Counted from the first letter of the stretch, positions 45,858-55,238 are shown. The stretch is 64,000 nucleotides of DNA from Gammaproteobacteria bacterium (GCA_030654835.1 JAURWS010000055.1:62001-126000); one strand, 5' to 3'. Program-made: numbers and translations. Notes: a model not told the origin generated them from the sequence alone.

Positions 45858-46544
45858 TCAAATCCGGTTGATTTCGCAGTGCAGGCGGAATTTCTTCGAG
45901 GTTATGAAGGCTTCTACGCCCCGCAACCGTGCCTCCAGCTTGTTGAACGCAGCGGAACATTCGTGCATGGACAGTGCGATCGAAGCATTGGATCGTGACT
46001 CTGCAGTCTGGGTTTCTGGCGCAAGTGTCGGATCATCTGCAGGCGAGTGGCGACAGCCACGTTTGTGCGATCGCCGTCCTCGATAGCTGTGATAGCCCTC
46101 TGGATTTTTCTCCAGAACAATCCACAGTACGCCATAGACGAAGAATGTGAATGGTCCAAACAGAAAGAAGGACAGTACCGTTACCAATCGAATCTTGCGG
46201 GGACTGACCTCAAGGTAGTCGGCAATACCGCTGCAGACTCCGGCGATTCTCTTGTTACCGGTATTGCGATACATCTGCTTGCGATAGTCCACGTTCCTGA
46301 AGTGATTTGCCGTGCGGGATTCGGACAAGAAGCTGCGCACTTTGCCTTCATTCATGTCTTTCTTCAGCCACCAGCAGACAGCCATGTAGACAAGAATCAG
46401 GGTCGGCCAAGCGAGGCAGGCAAGCACGACGATGACTCGAATGATGAACACCGGCACTTCCAGATAATCGGCCAGTCCTGCACACAGTCCGCAGAAGCGC
46501 TTCTTCTCCCGATTGAGAGTGAGCTTGTTAGGCTTGGTGTTCAT
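45858..46544 (-). CDS. pspC: PspC-family protein with two PspC domains
   Basis: The 228-residue membrane protein carries two tandem PspC domains: about residues 10-70 (KKRFCGLCAGLADYLEVPVF) and 92-150 (NKRIAGVCSGIADYLEVSPR). Each has the conserved G.C.G.A.YL pattern and a following hydrophobic helix. A C-terminal region of about 70 residues is Arg-rich and then helical. PspC senses envelope stress and recruits PspA with PspB. E. coli PspC has one such domain, so this is a duplicated or fused form. It overlaps the end of pspB by 17 bases. Confidence 0.9.
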   Translation of the reverse strand: MNTKPNKLTLNREKKRFCGLCAGLADYLEVPVFIIRVIVVLACLAWPTLILVYMAVCWWLKKDMNEGKVRSFLSESRTANHFRNVDYRKQMYRNTGNKRIAGVCSGIADYLEVSPRKIRLVTVLSFFLFGPFTFFVYGVLWIVLEKNPEGYHSYRGRRSHKRGCRHSPADDPTLAPETQTAESRSNASIALSMHECSAAFNKLEARLRGVEAFITSKKFRLHCEINRI

Positions 46545-46767
46545 GCTGCTCTCTCCAGTTTGGCACTTCGGAATCCAGAATGGATTCCAGGGTGTCTATC
46601 CGGGTGCTCAGCGACTTGGCCATGGCTGACAGTTCACGGATATCGTACTCGGTGTCCGTCGACAGCCTGACCTTTTTTTCCTTGCGCTGGTAGAGAATGA
46701 ACATCCACAGCGTAATGAAGCCGCCAATGATCGAAATGAGCGCAATCGCGAATTCAAAAAAATCCAT
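46528..46767 (-). CDS. pspB: Phage shock protein B
   Basis: The 79-residue protein has one N-terminal membrane helix (about 5-26) and a cytoplasmic coiled-coil tail (LSAMAKSLSTRIDTLESIL), as in PspB. It works with PspC to detect inner-membrane stress and release PspF from PspA. It lies 20 bases after pspA and overlaps pspC. Confidence 0.92.
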   Translation of the reverse strand: MDFFEFAIALISIIGGFITLWMFILYQRKEKKVRLSTDTEYDIRELSAMAKSLSTRIDTLESILDSEVPNWREQHEHQA

Positions 46768-46787
46768 TAGCTGAACCCTTCACGTTT

Positions 46788-47444
46788 TTACTTGTTAAGT
46801 TTTTTCCTGATTTCCTGCAATTCCTGGTCTATTTTTTCTTTTCTGGCGAGTTCGTCAAATTCGCTTTGCAGACCTCTGCGTTCCATATTGAGGCTGTCAA
46901 CTTGTCCTTCCATGAGATCAATTTTCTTCTCGTAATACTCAAATTTGTTCATAGCATTGTCAATGTTGAAGTTGTGCAGCTGGCGGCTGACATCGACGCG
47001 GGATTGTGTGGCGGTTGCGCGCATGACGATGGTCTTCTGTCTGGCGCGGGCGTCATTCAGTTTGTTCTGCAGCTGTTCAATCTCGCCACTCAGTTTGTCC
47101 AGAGTCTCGTCGAGCTTCACCATCTCACCGTCCAGCAGGTTGACAGTGGCGTTGACGCTGGCTCGCTCTATCAGCGCGGCCTTGGCCAGATCCTCACGAT
47201 CCTTGCTGAGTGCCAGTTCGGCTTTCTGCTGCCAATCCTCTGCCTGCTTGCGCAGTTGCTCGGCGCGGCGGTGGAGAGTCTTCTTTTCGGCGATCACCTT
47301 GGCGGTGCCGCTGCGGACCTCCACCAACGTTTCTTCCATTTCCTGGATGACCATGCGGATCATTTTTTCGGGATTCTCTGCCTTGTCGAGCAGGGAGCTG
47401 ATGTTGGAATTGATGATGTCTGACAAGCGTGAAAATATGCTCAT
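46788..47444 (-). CDS. pspA: Phage shock protein A
   Basis: The 218-residue coiled-coil protein of the PspA/IM30/ESCRT-III group starts MSIFSRLSDIINSNISSLLD and has the conserved RMVIQEMEETL segment and long helices to the end. PspA inhibits PspF when free and coats the membrane under stress. It is first of pspABC behind a strong sigma-54 promoter (47518-47533) and divergent from pspF. Confidence 0.96.
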   Translation of the reverse strand: MSIFSRLSDIINSNISSLLDKAENPEKMIRMVIQEMEETLVEVRSGTAKVIAEKKTLHRRAEQLRKQAEDWQQKAELALSKDREDLAKAALIERASVNATVNLLDGEMVKLDETLDKLSGEIEQLQNKLNDARARQKTIVMRATATQSRVDVSRQLHNFNIDNAMNKFEYYEKKIDLMEGQVDSLNMERRGLQSEFDELARKEKIDQELQEIRKKLNK

Positions 47445-47517
47445 TTGTCTGGCTTCCTCTTGGTGGCACGGGTTGCGGGTGATAATTCTCTTGTTGCCTT
47501 GCGAATGTGCCAGTTAA

Positions 47518-47533
47518 AGCAGATTGTGTGCCA
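47518..47533 (-). promoter_or_regulatory. Sigma-54 promoter of pspABC
   Basis: On the minus strand the bases read TGGCACACAATCTGCT, matching the sigma-54 consensus TGGCAC-N5-TTGC with GG and GC at the right spacing and one mismatch in the -12 box. The transcript would start near 47507, giving a leader of about 60 bases before pspA at 47444. PspF bound upstream is the expected activator; the AT-rich DNA between here and pspF (47540-47590) suits an IHF bend. Confidence 0.78.
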
Positions 47534-47679
47534 GCAATTTATAGAGCTTCATCTCTTTGTAATTAAAGGGAAATAAATATCAATGCGGTGAAACGAAAGT
47601 GTTCTGTTGGCGAGATTTGGCAACAAGTGGTATTTTTCGCAAAACCAGAGTCAATGTCGGAAAGGGCAAGGAACAACCC

Positions 47680-48717
47680 ATGCAGGTAGACAATTCACCA
47701 CCCAGAATGATCGGCGAGTCCGCGAGCTTTCTGGAGATGCAGGAGCACGTTTCCCGAGTGGCACCGCTGAACAAGCCGGTGCTGATAGTGGGTGAGCGTG
47801 GCACGGGCAAGGAGTTGATTGCCGCGCGCCTGCACTTCCTCTCCAGACGCTGGCAGCAGAATTTTCTCAAGATCAATTGCGCGGCCGTGAGCGACACTCT
47901 GCTGGAGTCGCAACTGTTCGGTCACGAGAGTGGGGCTTTCACGGGGGCAACCAGCCAGAAGAAAGGCTACTTCGAGCGCGCGGACGGTGGCACGCTTTTC
48001 CTTGATGAATTGGCAAATACCGCGATGCCGGTGCAGGAAAAAATTCTGCGCATCATTGAGTATGGGGAGCTGGAGCGGCTCGGAGGCAACCAGCCCTTGA
48101 AGGTGAACGTGCGCATCATTGCGGCTACCAACGAAGATCTGCCAACGCTCGCCCGTGACAAGAAGTTCCGCGAGGATCTTCTGGATCGCCTCGCATTTGA
48201 TGTCATCACGTTGCCCCCATTGCGCGCTCGTGCCGAAGACGTCATGGTGCTCGCGGAGCATTTTGCCGTCGGCATGGTGAAAGAGCTGGGCGGTGATTAT
48301 TTCCACGGCTTTTCGCAAAACGTTGCGCGCATGCTCGTCAGCCATACGTGGCCTGGTAACGTGCGCGAATTGAAGAATGTCATTGAACGTGCTGTTTATC
48401 AGAGTCCGGACCGACAGATTACCCGGCTGGTATTCAATCCCTTTGAATCTCCCTATCGATTGGGTCAGGCTCCGCAAAAATCCGGTGGATCAGCGTCACC
48501 GGCAGGGCAAAGTGCCGTGTCTGTACAGTCCCCGGCAGTAGATCTGGACGCAGCAGAAACGCTGGATTTCAAGACTCATGTACAGGATTTCGAAATCGAT
48601 CTGCTCAAGCAGGCCATGCAGCGCTGCCAGTTCAATCAGCGCAAGGCTGCCGATTTTCTGCAGATGAGCTACCATCAGTTGCGCGGCTATCTGCGCAAAT
48701 ACGACTTGTTGGGTTGA
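47680..48717 (+). CDS. pspF: Sigma-54 activator PspF
   Basis: The 345-residue enhancer-binding protein has no receiver domain. It has an AAA+ core (Walker A GERGTGKE, GAFTGA loop intact in GHESGAFTGATSQ, Walker B LFLDEL) and a C-terminal Fis-type helix-turn-helix (ADFLQMSYHQLRGYLRKYD). It activates the pspABC promoter and is held off by PspA. AAGGA precedes the ATG at 47680; an in-frame extension to 47599 reads through the divergent promoter region and is less likely. The phosphopantetheinyl transferase follows 23 bases on. Confidence 0.95.
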   Translation: MQVDNSPPRMIGESASFLEMQEHVSRVAPLNKPVLIVGERGTGKELIAARLHFLSRRWQQNFLKINCAAVSDTLLESQLFGHESGAFTGATSQKKGYFERADGGTLFLDELANTAMPVQEKILRIIEYGELERLGGNQPLKVNVRIIAATNEDLPTLARDKKFREDLLDRLAFDVITLPPLRARAEDVMVLAEHFAVGMVKELGGDYFHGFSQNVARMLVSHTWPGNVRELKNVIERAVYQSPDRQITRLVFNPFESPYRLGQAPQKSGGSASPAGQSAVSVQSPAVDLDAAETLDFKTHVQDFEIDLLKQAMQRCQFNQRKAADFLQMSYHQLRGYLRKYDLLG

Positions 48718-48740
48718 ACGCTTTAAGGAATGAGTGATAC

Positions 48741-49472
48741 ATGGCGTTTCCAGTGAGTGATGAGATTCATCTGTGGGTGATTGATGAATCTTCAGTCGAT
48801 GACGCGCTGCTTGCCACTTACGGGTCGCTCTTGTCTGCAGACGAACTGCAGCGGTATGAGCGACTGCGTCTGGAGGGCGATCGCCGCCGCTTTTTGACCA
48901 CACGCGCTGCGATTCGTAGCGTTCTCAGTGGTTACTTTCCTGATGTGCAGCCAGCGCAATGGCAGTTCAGTCGCAATGCCTGGGGGCGCCCGGCTATTGC
49001 AGCACCTGTGCTTGATTCCGGCATCCAGTTCAATATTTCTCACGCCCAGGGGTTGATCGTCATAGCGGTGACGGAGCGTGGTGACCTGGGGGTAGATGTC
49101 GAATTTACCGGGCGGCGGTGCCGGACTCTGGCACTCGCAAATCGCTACTTTTCAGCGCGCGAGATTGCGGCACTCCAAGGCTTGTCTGTCAGTGCTCAAC
49201 GAGAACGTTTCTTTGATTTGTGGACATTGAAAGAAGCCTATATCAAAGCATGTGGTATGGGGCTTGCGATACCGCTGCGCAGTTTCAGTTTTGAGTTTGC
49301 CAGGGAGGGTATTGCAATTGCCTTTGCGCCTGAGCGTTGCGACGAGCCCGAGGCCTGGCAGTTTTGGCAGATGCAGGCAGCGCCTCAGCACCGCCTGGCA
49401 ATTGCTTTGAAGGGTTCTGATGGCTTGCGGCCGATGAAAGTGGTTTGTCGGCCGCTGGTCCCGGCGCTCTAG
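48741..49472 (+). CDS. 4'-phosphopantetheinyl transferase (Sfp type)
   Basis: The 243-residue enzyme transfers phosphopantetheine from CoA to carrier proteins. Motifs are GVDVE (117-121), WTLKEAYIKA (161-170) and NISH (98-101), with the acidic Mg2+ ligands and Lys present. It is the larger Sfp/HetI type usually serving PKS/NRPS or broader carriers rather than AcpS. It stands between pspF and the convergent CcsA-like gene; no PKS or NRPS gene is nearby. Confidence 0.9.
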   Translation: MAFPVSDEIHLWVIDESSVDDALLATYGSLLSADELQRYERLRLEGDRRRFLTTRAAIRSVLSGYFPDVQPAQWQFSRNAWGRPAIAAPVLDSGIQFNISHAQGLIVIAVTERGDLGVDVEFTGRRCRTLALANRYFSAREIAALQGLSVSAQRERFFDLWTLKEAYIKACGMGLAIPLRSFSFEFAREGIAIAFAPERCDEPEAWQFWQMQAAPQHRLAIALKGSDGLRPMKVVCRPLVPAL

Positions 49473-49492
49473 CTGTGACGACTTGGTGACAT

Positions 49493-50296
49493 TCAGCTGA
49501 GAATGTATTCCAGCACAAACTTGGAGCCGTAGAACCCCACAATCAGAAGCAGGAAACCGGTCAGCGTGAAGCGAATCGCCGTAGTTCCGCGCCAGCCCAG
49601 CTTGTGCCTTCCCCACAGCAATGCCGCGAATACCATCCACGCCAGCAGAGAGAAGAATGTCTTGTGTGGCAGACCCTGAGCCCACATATCCTCCACAAAG
49701 ATAAAGCCGGCAATGATTCCCAGGCTAAGGAGTACCTGCCCGACCCACAGCAATTCAAACAGAAATGCCTCCATGTCCTGCAGCGGAGGGAAGCGCTTGA
49801 TCACGCTGGCTGCATGTCTATTGCGCAGTTGATAGTTCTGGAAAGCCAGGAGAGTTGCCTGCAATGCCGCCATGGTCAGGATGCTGTAAGCCAGTATGGA
49901 CAGCAGTATGTGGCTGGCAATTCCGAGTCCGATGTCCCGGGGTGGATAGCTGCTGTGAATGAATATGGATGCCAGAATGGAGAGAATGGCCAGTGGGAAT
50001 AATCCCAGGATCAGATTGCTCAGCGGTTTGCGCAGGCTGCTGACAAGGACCAGCAAGGAGATTGAGGCAGTGATCAATGTGCTGATCTCGACGATGCCGA
50101 AGTGGAATCCGGCGTCCTTCTTGATGATCCCACTGGCGCTCACCGCGTGTGCGAGAACGGCCAGTAATCCGAATATGAACACCGCGCTGCCGGGCTCTGT
50201 CGTGGCGGTCCGGTTCTGCAATCGCCGTCCCTGATTGACGGAACTGATCAGGTAAAACAGTACGGCAATCAGTCCTGAGAGGGTGGTAAGCTGCAT
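49493..50296 (-). CDS. CcsA/YpjD-like inner-membrane cytochrome assembly protein
   Basis: The roughly 267-residue protein has about eight hydrophobic helices, with HAVSASGI and ILLSILAYSILTMAAL segments of the CcsA/HemX-like family. It matches YpjD, which lies next to ffh in E. coli and many relatives and is of unclear function. It is divergent from ffh here. The ATG at 50296 is favoured; an in-frame ATG at 50353 would add 19 polar residues and lacks a Shine-Dalgarno. Confidence 0.85.
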   Translation of the reverse strand: MQLTTLSGLIAVLFYLISSVNQGRRLQNRTATTEPGSAVFIFGLLAVLAHAVSASGIIKKDAGFHFGIVEISTLITASISLLVLVSSLRKPLSNLILGLFPLAILSILASIFIHSSYPPRDIGLGIASHILLSILAYSILTMAALQATLLAFQNYQLRNRHAASVIKRFPPLQDMEAFLFELLWVGQVLLSLGIIAGFIFVEDMWAQGLPHKTFFSLLAWMVFAALLWGRHKLGWRGTTAIRFTLTGFLLLIVGFYGSKFVLEYILS

Positions 50297-50450
50297 GGCG
50301 GTCTCTGGGGTCTTCTTGTAGGTTGAGCTTCCGGGATTGTAGAGAAGCTTCATTTTAACACTTGTTGGGAAAGTTTCTCATATGTGGGGAGGGGGTTGAA
50401 GTGATATTTTCTGAGCACTCCGTGCGCCCTCAGCACAGCTCCTTGTGGCA

Positions 50451-50479
50451 GTGAACATCTCGGCGTATTTGGCTATAAT
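50451..50479 (+). promoter_or_regulatory. Candidate sigma-70 promoter of ffh
   Basis: A perfect TATAAT (50474-50479) is preceded 17 bases upstream by GTGAAC (50451-50456), a weak -35. It lies 45 bases before the ffh start. Confidence 0.5.
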
Positions 50480-50523
50480 CGCCCGCCATCGAAAATTCCC
50501 CGCAGCAAATTTGGAAGTGAACT

Positions 50524-51906
50524 ATGTTTGAAAGTCTTACCGAACGACTCTCCGGCGCCCTGCGCAAGATCAGCGGCAAGGGGACTCTGACAGATAACAA
50601 CATTCAGGATGCGCTACGTGAAGTGCGACGCGCACTTCTGGAAGCCGATGTGGCCTTGTCTGTCGTCAAGGAATTCGTTGAGCGTGTCCGGCAGCGCGCG
50701 ATTGGGCAGGAAGTCTCTCAGAGTCTCAGCCCCAGCCAGGCCTTCATCAAGATCGTGCAGGCCGAACTCGAAACCGTCATGGGCGTTGCCAACGAGGCGC
50801 TGAATCTGCGCGCCCAGCCACCGGCAATTATCCTGATGGCGGGTTTGCAGGGCGCCGGTAAAACCACCACGGTGGCGAAACTTTCCCTGTGGCTGAAGAA
50901 AAATGCCAAGAAGAATGTGATGGTCGTCAGCGCCGACGTTTATCGTCCTGCGGCGATTGCCCAGTTGCAGACGCTGGCCACCGACGTGGGGGTGGAGTTC
51001 TTCCCCAGTGATATCAGCCAGTCGCCGGAAGCCATTGTGTTGGCTGCGTTGAAAGAAGCCAAAACGAAATTCATGGACGTGCTGATCGTCGACACCGCCG
51101 GCCGTCTGGCGATTGACGACGAGATGATGTCGGAAATCCGCCGCCTGCATGAAGTGCTGAATCCTATCGAAACGCTGTTTGTCGTCGATGCGATGACAGG
51201 TCAAGATGCGGCCAATACCGCCAAGGCCTTCAATGACGCATTGCCGCTGACGGGTGTGATTCTGACCAAGGCCGATGGCGATGCGCGTGGTGGTGCCGCG
51301 CTCTCAGTCAGACAGATCACCGGCAAACCAATCAAGTTCATCGGTATGGGCGAGAAGGCCGATGCCCTTGAGCCATTCTATCCTGATCGTATTGCGACCC
51401 GTATTCTCGGCATGGGCGACCTTCTGTCGTTGATCGAAGAGGTCGAGCGCAAGGTAGACAAGGAAAAGGCCGAGCGTCTGGCGGCCAAGATCAAGAAGGG
51501 CAAGGGCTTCGATCTGGAGGATTTCAAGGAGCAGATCAAGCAGATGCAGAACATGGGCGGAATGGCGAGCATCATGGACAAGATGCCGGGCCTTGGCGCT
51601 TTGCCTCCCGGCGCGGCCAAGATGGTCGATGATTCGCTGTTCCGCAAAATGGAAGCGATCATCAATTCGATGACCATGAAGGAGCGAGTGAACCCCGATA
51701 TTCTGAATGGCTCGCGCAAGCGTCGCATTACACAGGGTTCGGGTACCGACATTCAGGATTTGAATCGGTTGCTCAAGCAACACAAACAGATGCAGAAGGT
51801 TATGAAGAAGATGAAGGGTGGCGGACTGGCGAACATGATGCGTGGATTGGGCGGCATGCGTGGCCCGGGAGGTTTTCCCGGTGCCGGTGGTCCTCCTCGC
51901 TTCTAA
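50524..51906 (+). CDS. ffh: Signal recognition particle protein Ffh
   Basis: The 460-residue SRP54 GTPase has an N domain (TERLSGALRKISGKGTLTD), G domain with GLQGAGKTTT, DTAGRL and TKADGD motifs, and a methionine-rich M domain (about 320-450; MKKMKGGGLANMMRGLGGMRG). It binds 4.5S RNA and signal sequences and docks on FtsY. Its 4.5S RNA gene is not in this window. It has its own promoter and leads to the rpsP group after a 262-base gap. Confidence 0.98.
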   Translation: MFESLTERLSGALRKISGKGTLTDNNIQDALREVRRALLEADVALSVVKEFVERVRQRAIGQEVSQSLSPSQAFIKIVQAELETVMGVANEALNLRAQPPAIILMAGLQGAGKTTTVAKLSLWLKKNAKKNVMVVSADVYRPAAIAQLQTLATDVGVEFFPSDISQSPEAIVLAALKEAKTKFMDVLIVDTAGRLAIDDEMMSEIRRLHEVLNPIETLFVVDAMTGQDAANTAKAFNDALPLTGVILTKADGDARGGAALSVRQITGKPIKFIGMGEKADALEPFYPDRIATRILGMGDLLSLIEEVERKVDKEKAERLAAKIKKGKGFDLEDFKEQIKQMQNMGGMASIMDKMPGLGALPPGAAKMVDDSLFRKMEAIINSMTMKERVNPDILNGSRKRRITQGSGTDIQDLNRLLKQHKQMQKVMKKMKGGGLANMMRGLGGMRGPGGFPGAGGPPRF

Positions 51907-52006
51907 ACTGTGGTCGTGCTCTAATCACCGCTTAGAAAAAATAGAATGGCAATGGTCTGAACGGCCCATTCGGCGGGGCTTCTCTGTCGATTTGTGGGTT
52001 TGACAG

Positions 52007-52048
52007 AGTGCCGGGAAAATCTTTAAAGATTCCTTCCATCCCGGCACT
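52007..52048 (+). other. Strong stem-loop in the ffh-rpsP gap
   Basis: AGTGCCGGGA (52007-52016) pairs perfectly with TCCCGGCACT (52039-52048), and the loop itself contains a small AATCTTTAAAGATT palindrome. A TTGACA (52000-52005) lies just before it. The 3' side lacks a U-run, so it may be an attenuator, a protein-binding leader or a terminator of ffh. Gap 51907-52168 shows nothing else that I can support. Confidence 0.5.
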
Positions 52049-52168
52049 AATTCCCTTAGAATACCCGCCTTTTTCCAGCCTCGGCACTTGTTGGCGTTGT
52101 AACAGTGTCTTTAGATGTTGTGGCTGGGTCAGTTTTCGTATGAACGATTAACTCAGGAAATACAGTTT

Positions 52169-52429
52169 ATGGTCACAATTCGACTGGCTCGCGCTGGCGC
52201 AAAAAAGAAACCTTTTTACTACATCACAGTCACCGATCAGCGCAATGCGCGTGATGGTCGCTTCATTGAGCGTGTAGGGTTCTTCAACCCTGTCGCCCGC
52301 GGCCAGGAAGAGCGTCTGCGTATCAATCTTGATCGCGTGCAGCATTGGTCAGTCAACGGTGCTCAGCCAAGTCAGCGCGTTGCCGCTCTGATCAAGGAAG
52401 CCACTGCCGTTGCGACGACAGTTGCCTGA
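52169..52429 (+). CDS. rpsP: Ribosomal protein S16
   Basis: The 86-residue small-subunit protein begins [20 protein letters not shown] and is highly conserved. AGGAAA precedes the ATG at 52169; an upstream in-frame start at 52115 is not S16-like. It leads the rpsP-rimM-trmD-rplS operon. Confidence 0.97.
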   Translation: MVTIRLARAGAKKKPFYYITVTDQRNARDGRFIERVGFFNPVARGQEERLRINLDRVQHWSVNGAQPSQRVAALIKEATAVATTVA

Positions 52430-52504
52430 TTGCCCTGTCTGCTGTGAAGCAGACAGCACAGGCATGACGTCAGGCTTGGGCTTGACGTAAGAGGGTGGAT
52501 AGTC

Positions 52505-53041
52505 ATGGAGTTCAAGCAACAGGAATTGATCACTATGGGGCGGATTGGTCGGCTCTATGGCATCAAGGGCTGGGTCAAGCTGATTTCCTATACCAACCCA
52601 CAGGACAATATTCTCGATTTCCGTCAACTGTTAGCCCGTATCGGCGGGCAGTGGCAGGCCATCGAGATGGATCAGGGCAAGATTCACGGCAAGGGTCTTG
52701 TCGCACACTTCGTTGGTTTCGATGATCCCGACGAAGTGAAAAATCTGACCGGTGTAGAGCTGGCAGTGCCGATAGATGAGTTGCCTGAGCTGGGGTCCGA
52801 AGATTTTTACTGGCACGAGTTGCTTGGCATGCGTGTGGTGACTGAGTCCGGGCAGTATCTGGGAGTCGTCTCCAAGCTGCTGGAAACCGGTGCCAACGAT
52901 GTGTTGGTAGTGCAGGCTGTAGAAGGCAGTGTCGATGGGCGTGAGCGATTGATTCCCTATCTGTTCGACAGGGTCGTTAAACGCGTCAGTCGCGAAGAGC
53001 GCTGTATTACCGTCGATTGGGACGCTGATTATCTGGCTTGA
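52505..53041 (+). CDS. rimM: 16S rRNA processing protein RimM
   Basis: The 178-residue protein has the RimM N-terminal beta-barrel (GRIGRLYGIKGWVKLISYT) and C-terminal PRC barrel (FYWHELLGMRVV; LIPYLFDRVVK). It assists 30S head assembly near S19. GAGGGTGGA precedes the ATG. It lies 75 bases after rpsP. Confidence 0.96.
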   Translation: MEFKQQELITMGRIGRLYGIKGWVKLISYTNPQDNILDFRQLLARIGGQWQAIEMDQGKIHGKGLVAHFVGFDDPDEVKNLTGVELAVPIDELPELGSEDFYWHELLGMRVVTESGQYLGVVSKLLETGANDVLVVQAVEGSVDGRERLIPYLFDRVVKRVSREERCITVDWDADYLA

Positions 53042-53081
53042 TTGACGAGTGCCAAGCGGAGAGAAGCAAAAGGGGAATGCG

Positions 53082-53873
53082 GTGCAGATCGGTATTGTGA
53101 CGCTGTTTCCTGAGATGTTCGCGGCAGTGACCGATTACGGGATCACGGGCCGGGCGTGTCGCGAAAACATTGTGACGCTGCAGTGCTGGAACCCGCGGGA
53201 TTTCACGAATGACCGGCATCGCACGGTGGATGATCGCCCCTTCGGCGGTGGCCCGGGCATGTTGATGAAGACCGAGCCATTGCAGGCGGCGATTGCGGCG
53301 GCAAAGGTTGGTTTGAATACAGAAGTTGCAGGTGCGGACGATAAGTCAGGCGACAGTGCAGTGATTGCGCCGACGGTAATCTACATGTCGCCGCAGGGAC
53401 GCAAACTGGATCAGCAGGGTGTTGTCGAGTTGGCGGCACGCAGGAAGCTGGTGTTGGTATGCGGCCGTTATCAGGGCATTGATGAGCGGGTCCTGCGCAA
53501 CGATATCGACGAGGAATGGTCGATTGGGGATTACGTCCTCAGTGGTGGTGAGCTGGCGGCCATGGTGCTGGTCGATGCGTTGACGCGCTATCAACCAGAG
53601 GCGCTGGGTCACGAGGGATCAGCAGCAGCCGATTCCTTCGCGGATGGCCTGTTGGACTGCCCACAGTACACGCGGCCACAGGAGTACATGGGTGAGTCAG
53701 TCCCCGAGGTGCTGCTGGGCGGGAACCACGAACAGATCAGAATTTGGCGACTCAAACAGAGTCTTGGCAATACTTGGCTCAAGCGGCCTGACTTGCTGAA
53801 AAAGATGACGTTGAGTGCGGAATATAAAGGTTTATTGGAACAATTTATTGGTGAACACGAGGCAAGGCGTTGA
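53082..53873 (+). CDS. trmD: tRNA (guanine(37)-N1)-methyltransferase TrmD
   Basis: The roughly 263-residue SPOUT methyltransferase starts at a GTG (53082) behind AGGGG with [12 protein letters not shown], the usual beginning. [12 protein letters not shown] and the knot segments [13 protein letters not shown] and [11 protein letters not shown] bind SAM. It methylates G37 of tRNAs to prevent frameshifting. An in-frame start at 53049 would add an unlikely basic stretch. It lies 40 bases after rimM. Confidence 0.96.
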   Translation: MQIGIVTLFPEMFAAVTDYGITGRACRENIVTLQCWNPRDFTNDRHRTVDDRPFGGGPGMLMKTEPLQAAIAAAKVGLNTEVAGADDKSGDSAVIAPTVIYMSPQGRKLDQQGVVELAARRKLVLVCGRYQGIDERVLRNDIDEEWSIGDYVLSGGELAAMVLVDALTRYQPEALGHEGSAAADSFADGLLDCPQYTRPQEYMGESVPEVLLGGNHEQIRIWRLKQSLGNTWLKRPDLLKKMTLSAEYKGLLEQFIGEHEARR

Positions 53874-53904
53874 CGCGTCAGGCTGCGAACCCTGGAGTAA
53901 GGCA

Positions 53905-54270
53905 ATGAGCAAGAGCAAGATCATTCAGATGGTTGAGAAAGCACAGATGACCAAGGAAATCCCGGATTTCGGTCCAGGGGATACGGTGGTTGTGCAGGTA
54001 AAGATCAAAGAGGGTGACCGTGAGCGTCTGCAGGCGTTTGAAGGTGTGGTGATCGGTGTCCGTAATCGTGCGCTGAACTCTGCGTTCACCGTTCGCAAGA
54101 TATCCCACGGTGTGGGCGTAGAGCGTACCTTCCAGACTTACAGCCCCATGCTCGACAGCATCACACTGAAGCGTCGTGGCGATGTGCGTCAGGCCAAGCT
54201 GTACTACCTCAGAGACCTGTCTGGCAAGGCAGCACGTATTACCGAAAAGCTGGAAAAGAAGTCCAGCTGA
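53905..54270 (+). CDS. rplS: Ribosomal protein L19
   Basis: The 121-residue large-subunit protein reads [48 protein letters not shown] and [13 protein letters not shown], all diagnostic. GGAG precedes the ATG. It is the last gene of the operon; a strong terminator follows at 54359. Confidence 0.97.
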   Translation: MSKSKIIQMVEKAQMTKEIPDFGPGDTVVVQVKIKEGDRERLQAFEGVVIGVRNRALNSAFTVRKISHGVGVERTFQTYSPMLDSITLKRRGDVRQAKLYYLRDLSGKAARITEKLEKKSS

Positions 54271-54358
54271 TTCGAGTGACGATCGCCGCCTGAGGCAATT
54301 GCTGTTGTCAGGCTCGCGCAAGTCTATATGTGTGAACGTTCGTATGATCGGGCGTATG

Positions 54359-54395
54359 AAAAGGGAGGCAATCCATATTGCTTCCCTTTTTGTTT
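54359..54395 (+). terminator. Rho-independent terminator of the rpsP-rplS operon
   Basis: AAAAGGGAGGCAA (54359-54371) pairs with TTGCTTCCCTTTT (54378-54390) with one G-T pair and a 6-base loop, then T-rich DNA follows. It lies about 90 bases after rplS. Confidence 0.88.
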
Positions 54396-54473
54396 TGGTG
54401 GTCCGTCATTCCCGCTTGTGTTAATTTACGGCTATCACGGTTTTATTAATGCGGTATCGCGAGGTTCTTCGTC

Positions 54474-55238
54474 ATGACAACATTGTTTCGATCTGTTGCC
54501 GCTATTGCATTGGTCTCGGTGGGGCTTGCCTATGCTGCATTCGGACAGTCGGTTACTACCGAGGAACCCTGGGCTGCGGAGTTGCAAACGAAACTGACTC
54601 AGACGTTGGCCGCTGCCACTGAGAGTGATGTGCAGGTCGTCCGCATCAGCGAGACTCCTGTGGCAGGTCTCGTGGAAGTGGAGTTGAGTACCGGCGAGAC
54701 CCTGTTCTCTGATCGCGAAGGCGGGTATCTGGTCACCGGTGATTTGTTCAAGGCGAGCCCGGACGGTTTGGAAAATCTTACTGCGGCTGCGCGCCAAGGC
54801 AAGATTGCGGAGTGGATTGCCGCAGTGCCCGAATCAGAGATGATCATATTCACACCTGAGGAAAAGAAGGCGTCAATTACTGTCTTCACCGACGTTGACT
54901 GCGCCTATTGCCGCAAGTTTCACGGTGAACTCGATGCAATCATGGCGCTTGGCATTCAAGTGCGATATGTCGCCTATCCCCGTGGTGGCGAAGCATCTAC
55001 TGCCTATCCCAAGATGATTTCTGTCTGGTGTTCTGAGGATCGCAACAAGTCGCTGACTCAGGCCAAACATGGGCAGAGCCTGCCTACCCGTGACTGCCAG
55101 ACCCCCGTGCTGGAGCATTACAATCTGGGCAACAAGATTGGCATTTCCGGAACTCCCGCCCTTGTGCTGGAAGACGGGACAGTGATCCCGGGTTATCTCG
55201 ACAGCCAGCAGCTTGCAGGAGTGGTTTTCGGTCAGTGA
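54474..55238 (+). CDS. dsbC: DsbC-family thiol:disulfide interchange protein
   Basis: The 254-residue periplasmic isomerase has a signal peptide (about 1-25), an N-terminal dimerisation domain and a thioredoxin fold with active site CAYC (143-146) and cis-Pro in GISGTPAL (Pro228). A second Cys pair (186 and 208) is the structural disulfide. The usual motif is CGYC; Ala here is a mild variant. It should be kept reduced by the DsbD-type protein encoded at 60053. It lies just before hom, an order typical of pseudomonad-like genomes. Confidence 0.92.
   Translation: MTTLFRSVAAIALVSVGLAYAAFGQSVTTEEPWAAELQTKLTQTLAAATESDVQVVRISETPVAGLVEVELSTGETLFSDREGGYLVTGDLFKASPDGLENLTAAARQGKIAEWIAAVPESEMIIFTPEEKKASITVFTDVDCAYCRKFHGELDAIMALGIQVRYVAYPRGGEASTAYPKMISVWCSEDRNKSLTQAKHGQSLPTRDCQTPVLEHYNLGNKIGISGTPALVLEDGTVIPGYLDSQQLAGVVFGQ

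Noticed and set aside
47461-47516. Second sigma-54-like TGGCACATTCGC near pspA
   Set aside because: The GG-to-GC spacing is three bases too short; the copy at 47518-47533 fits.
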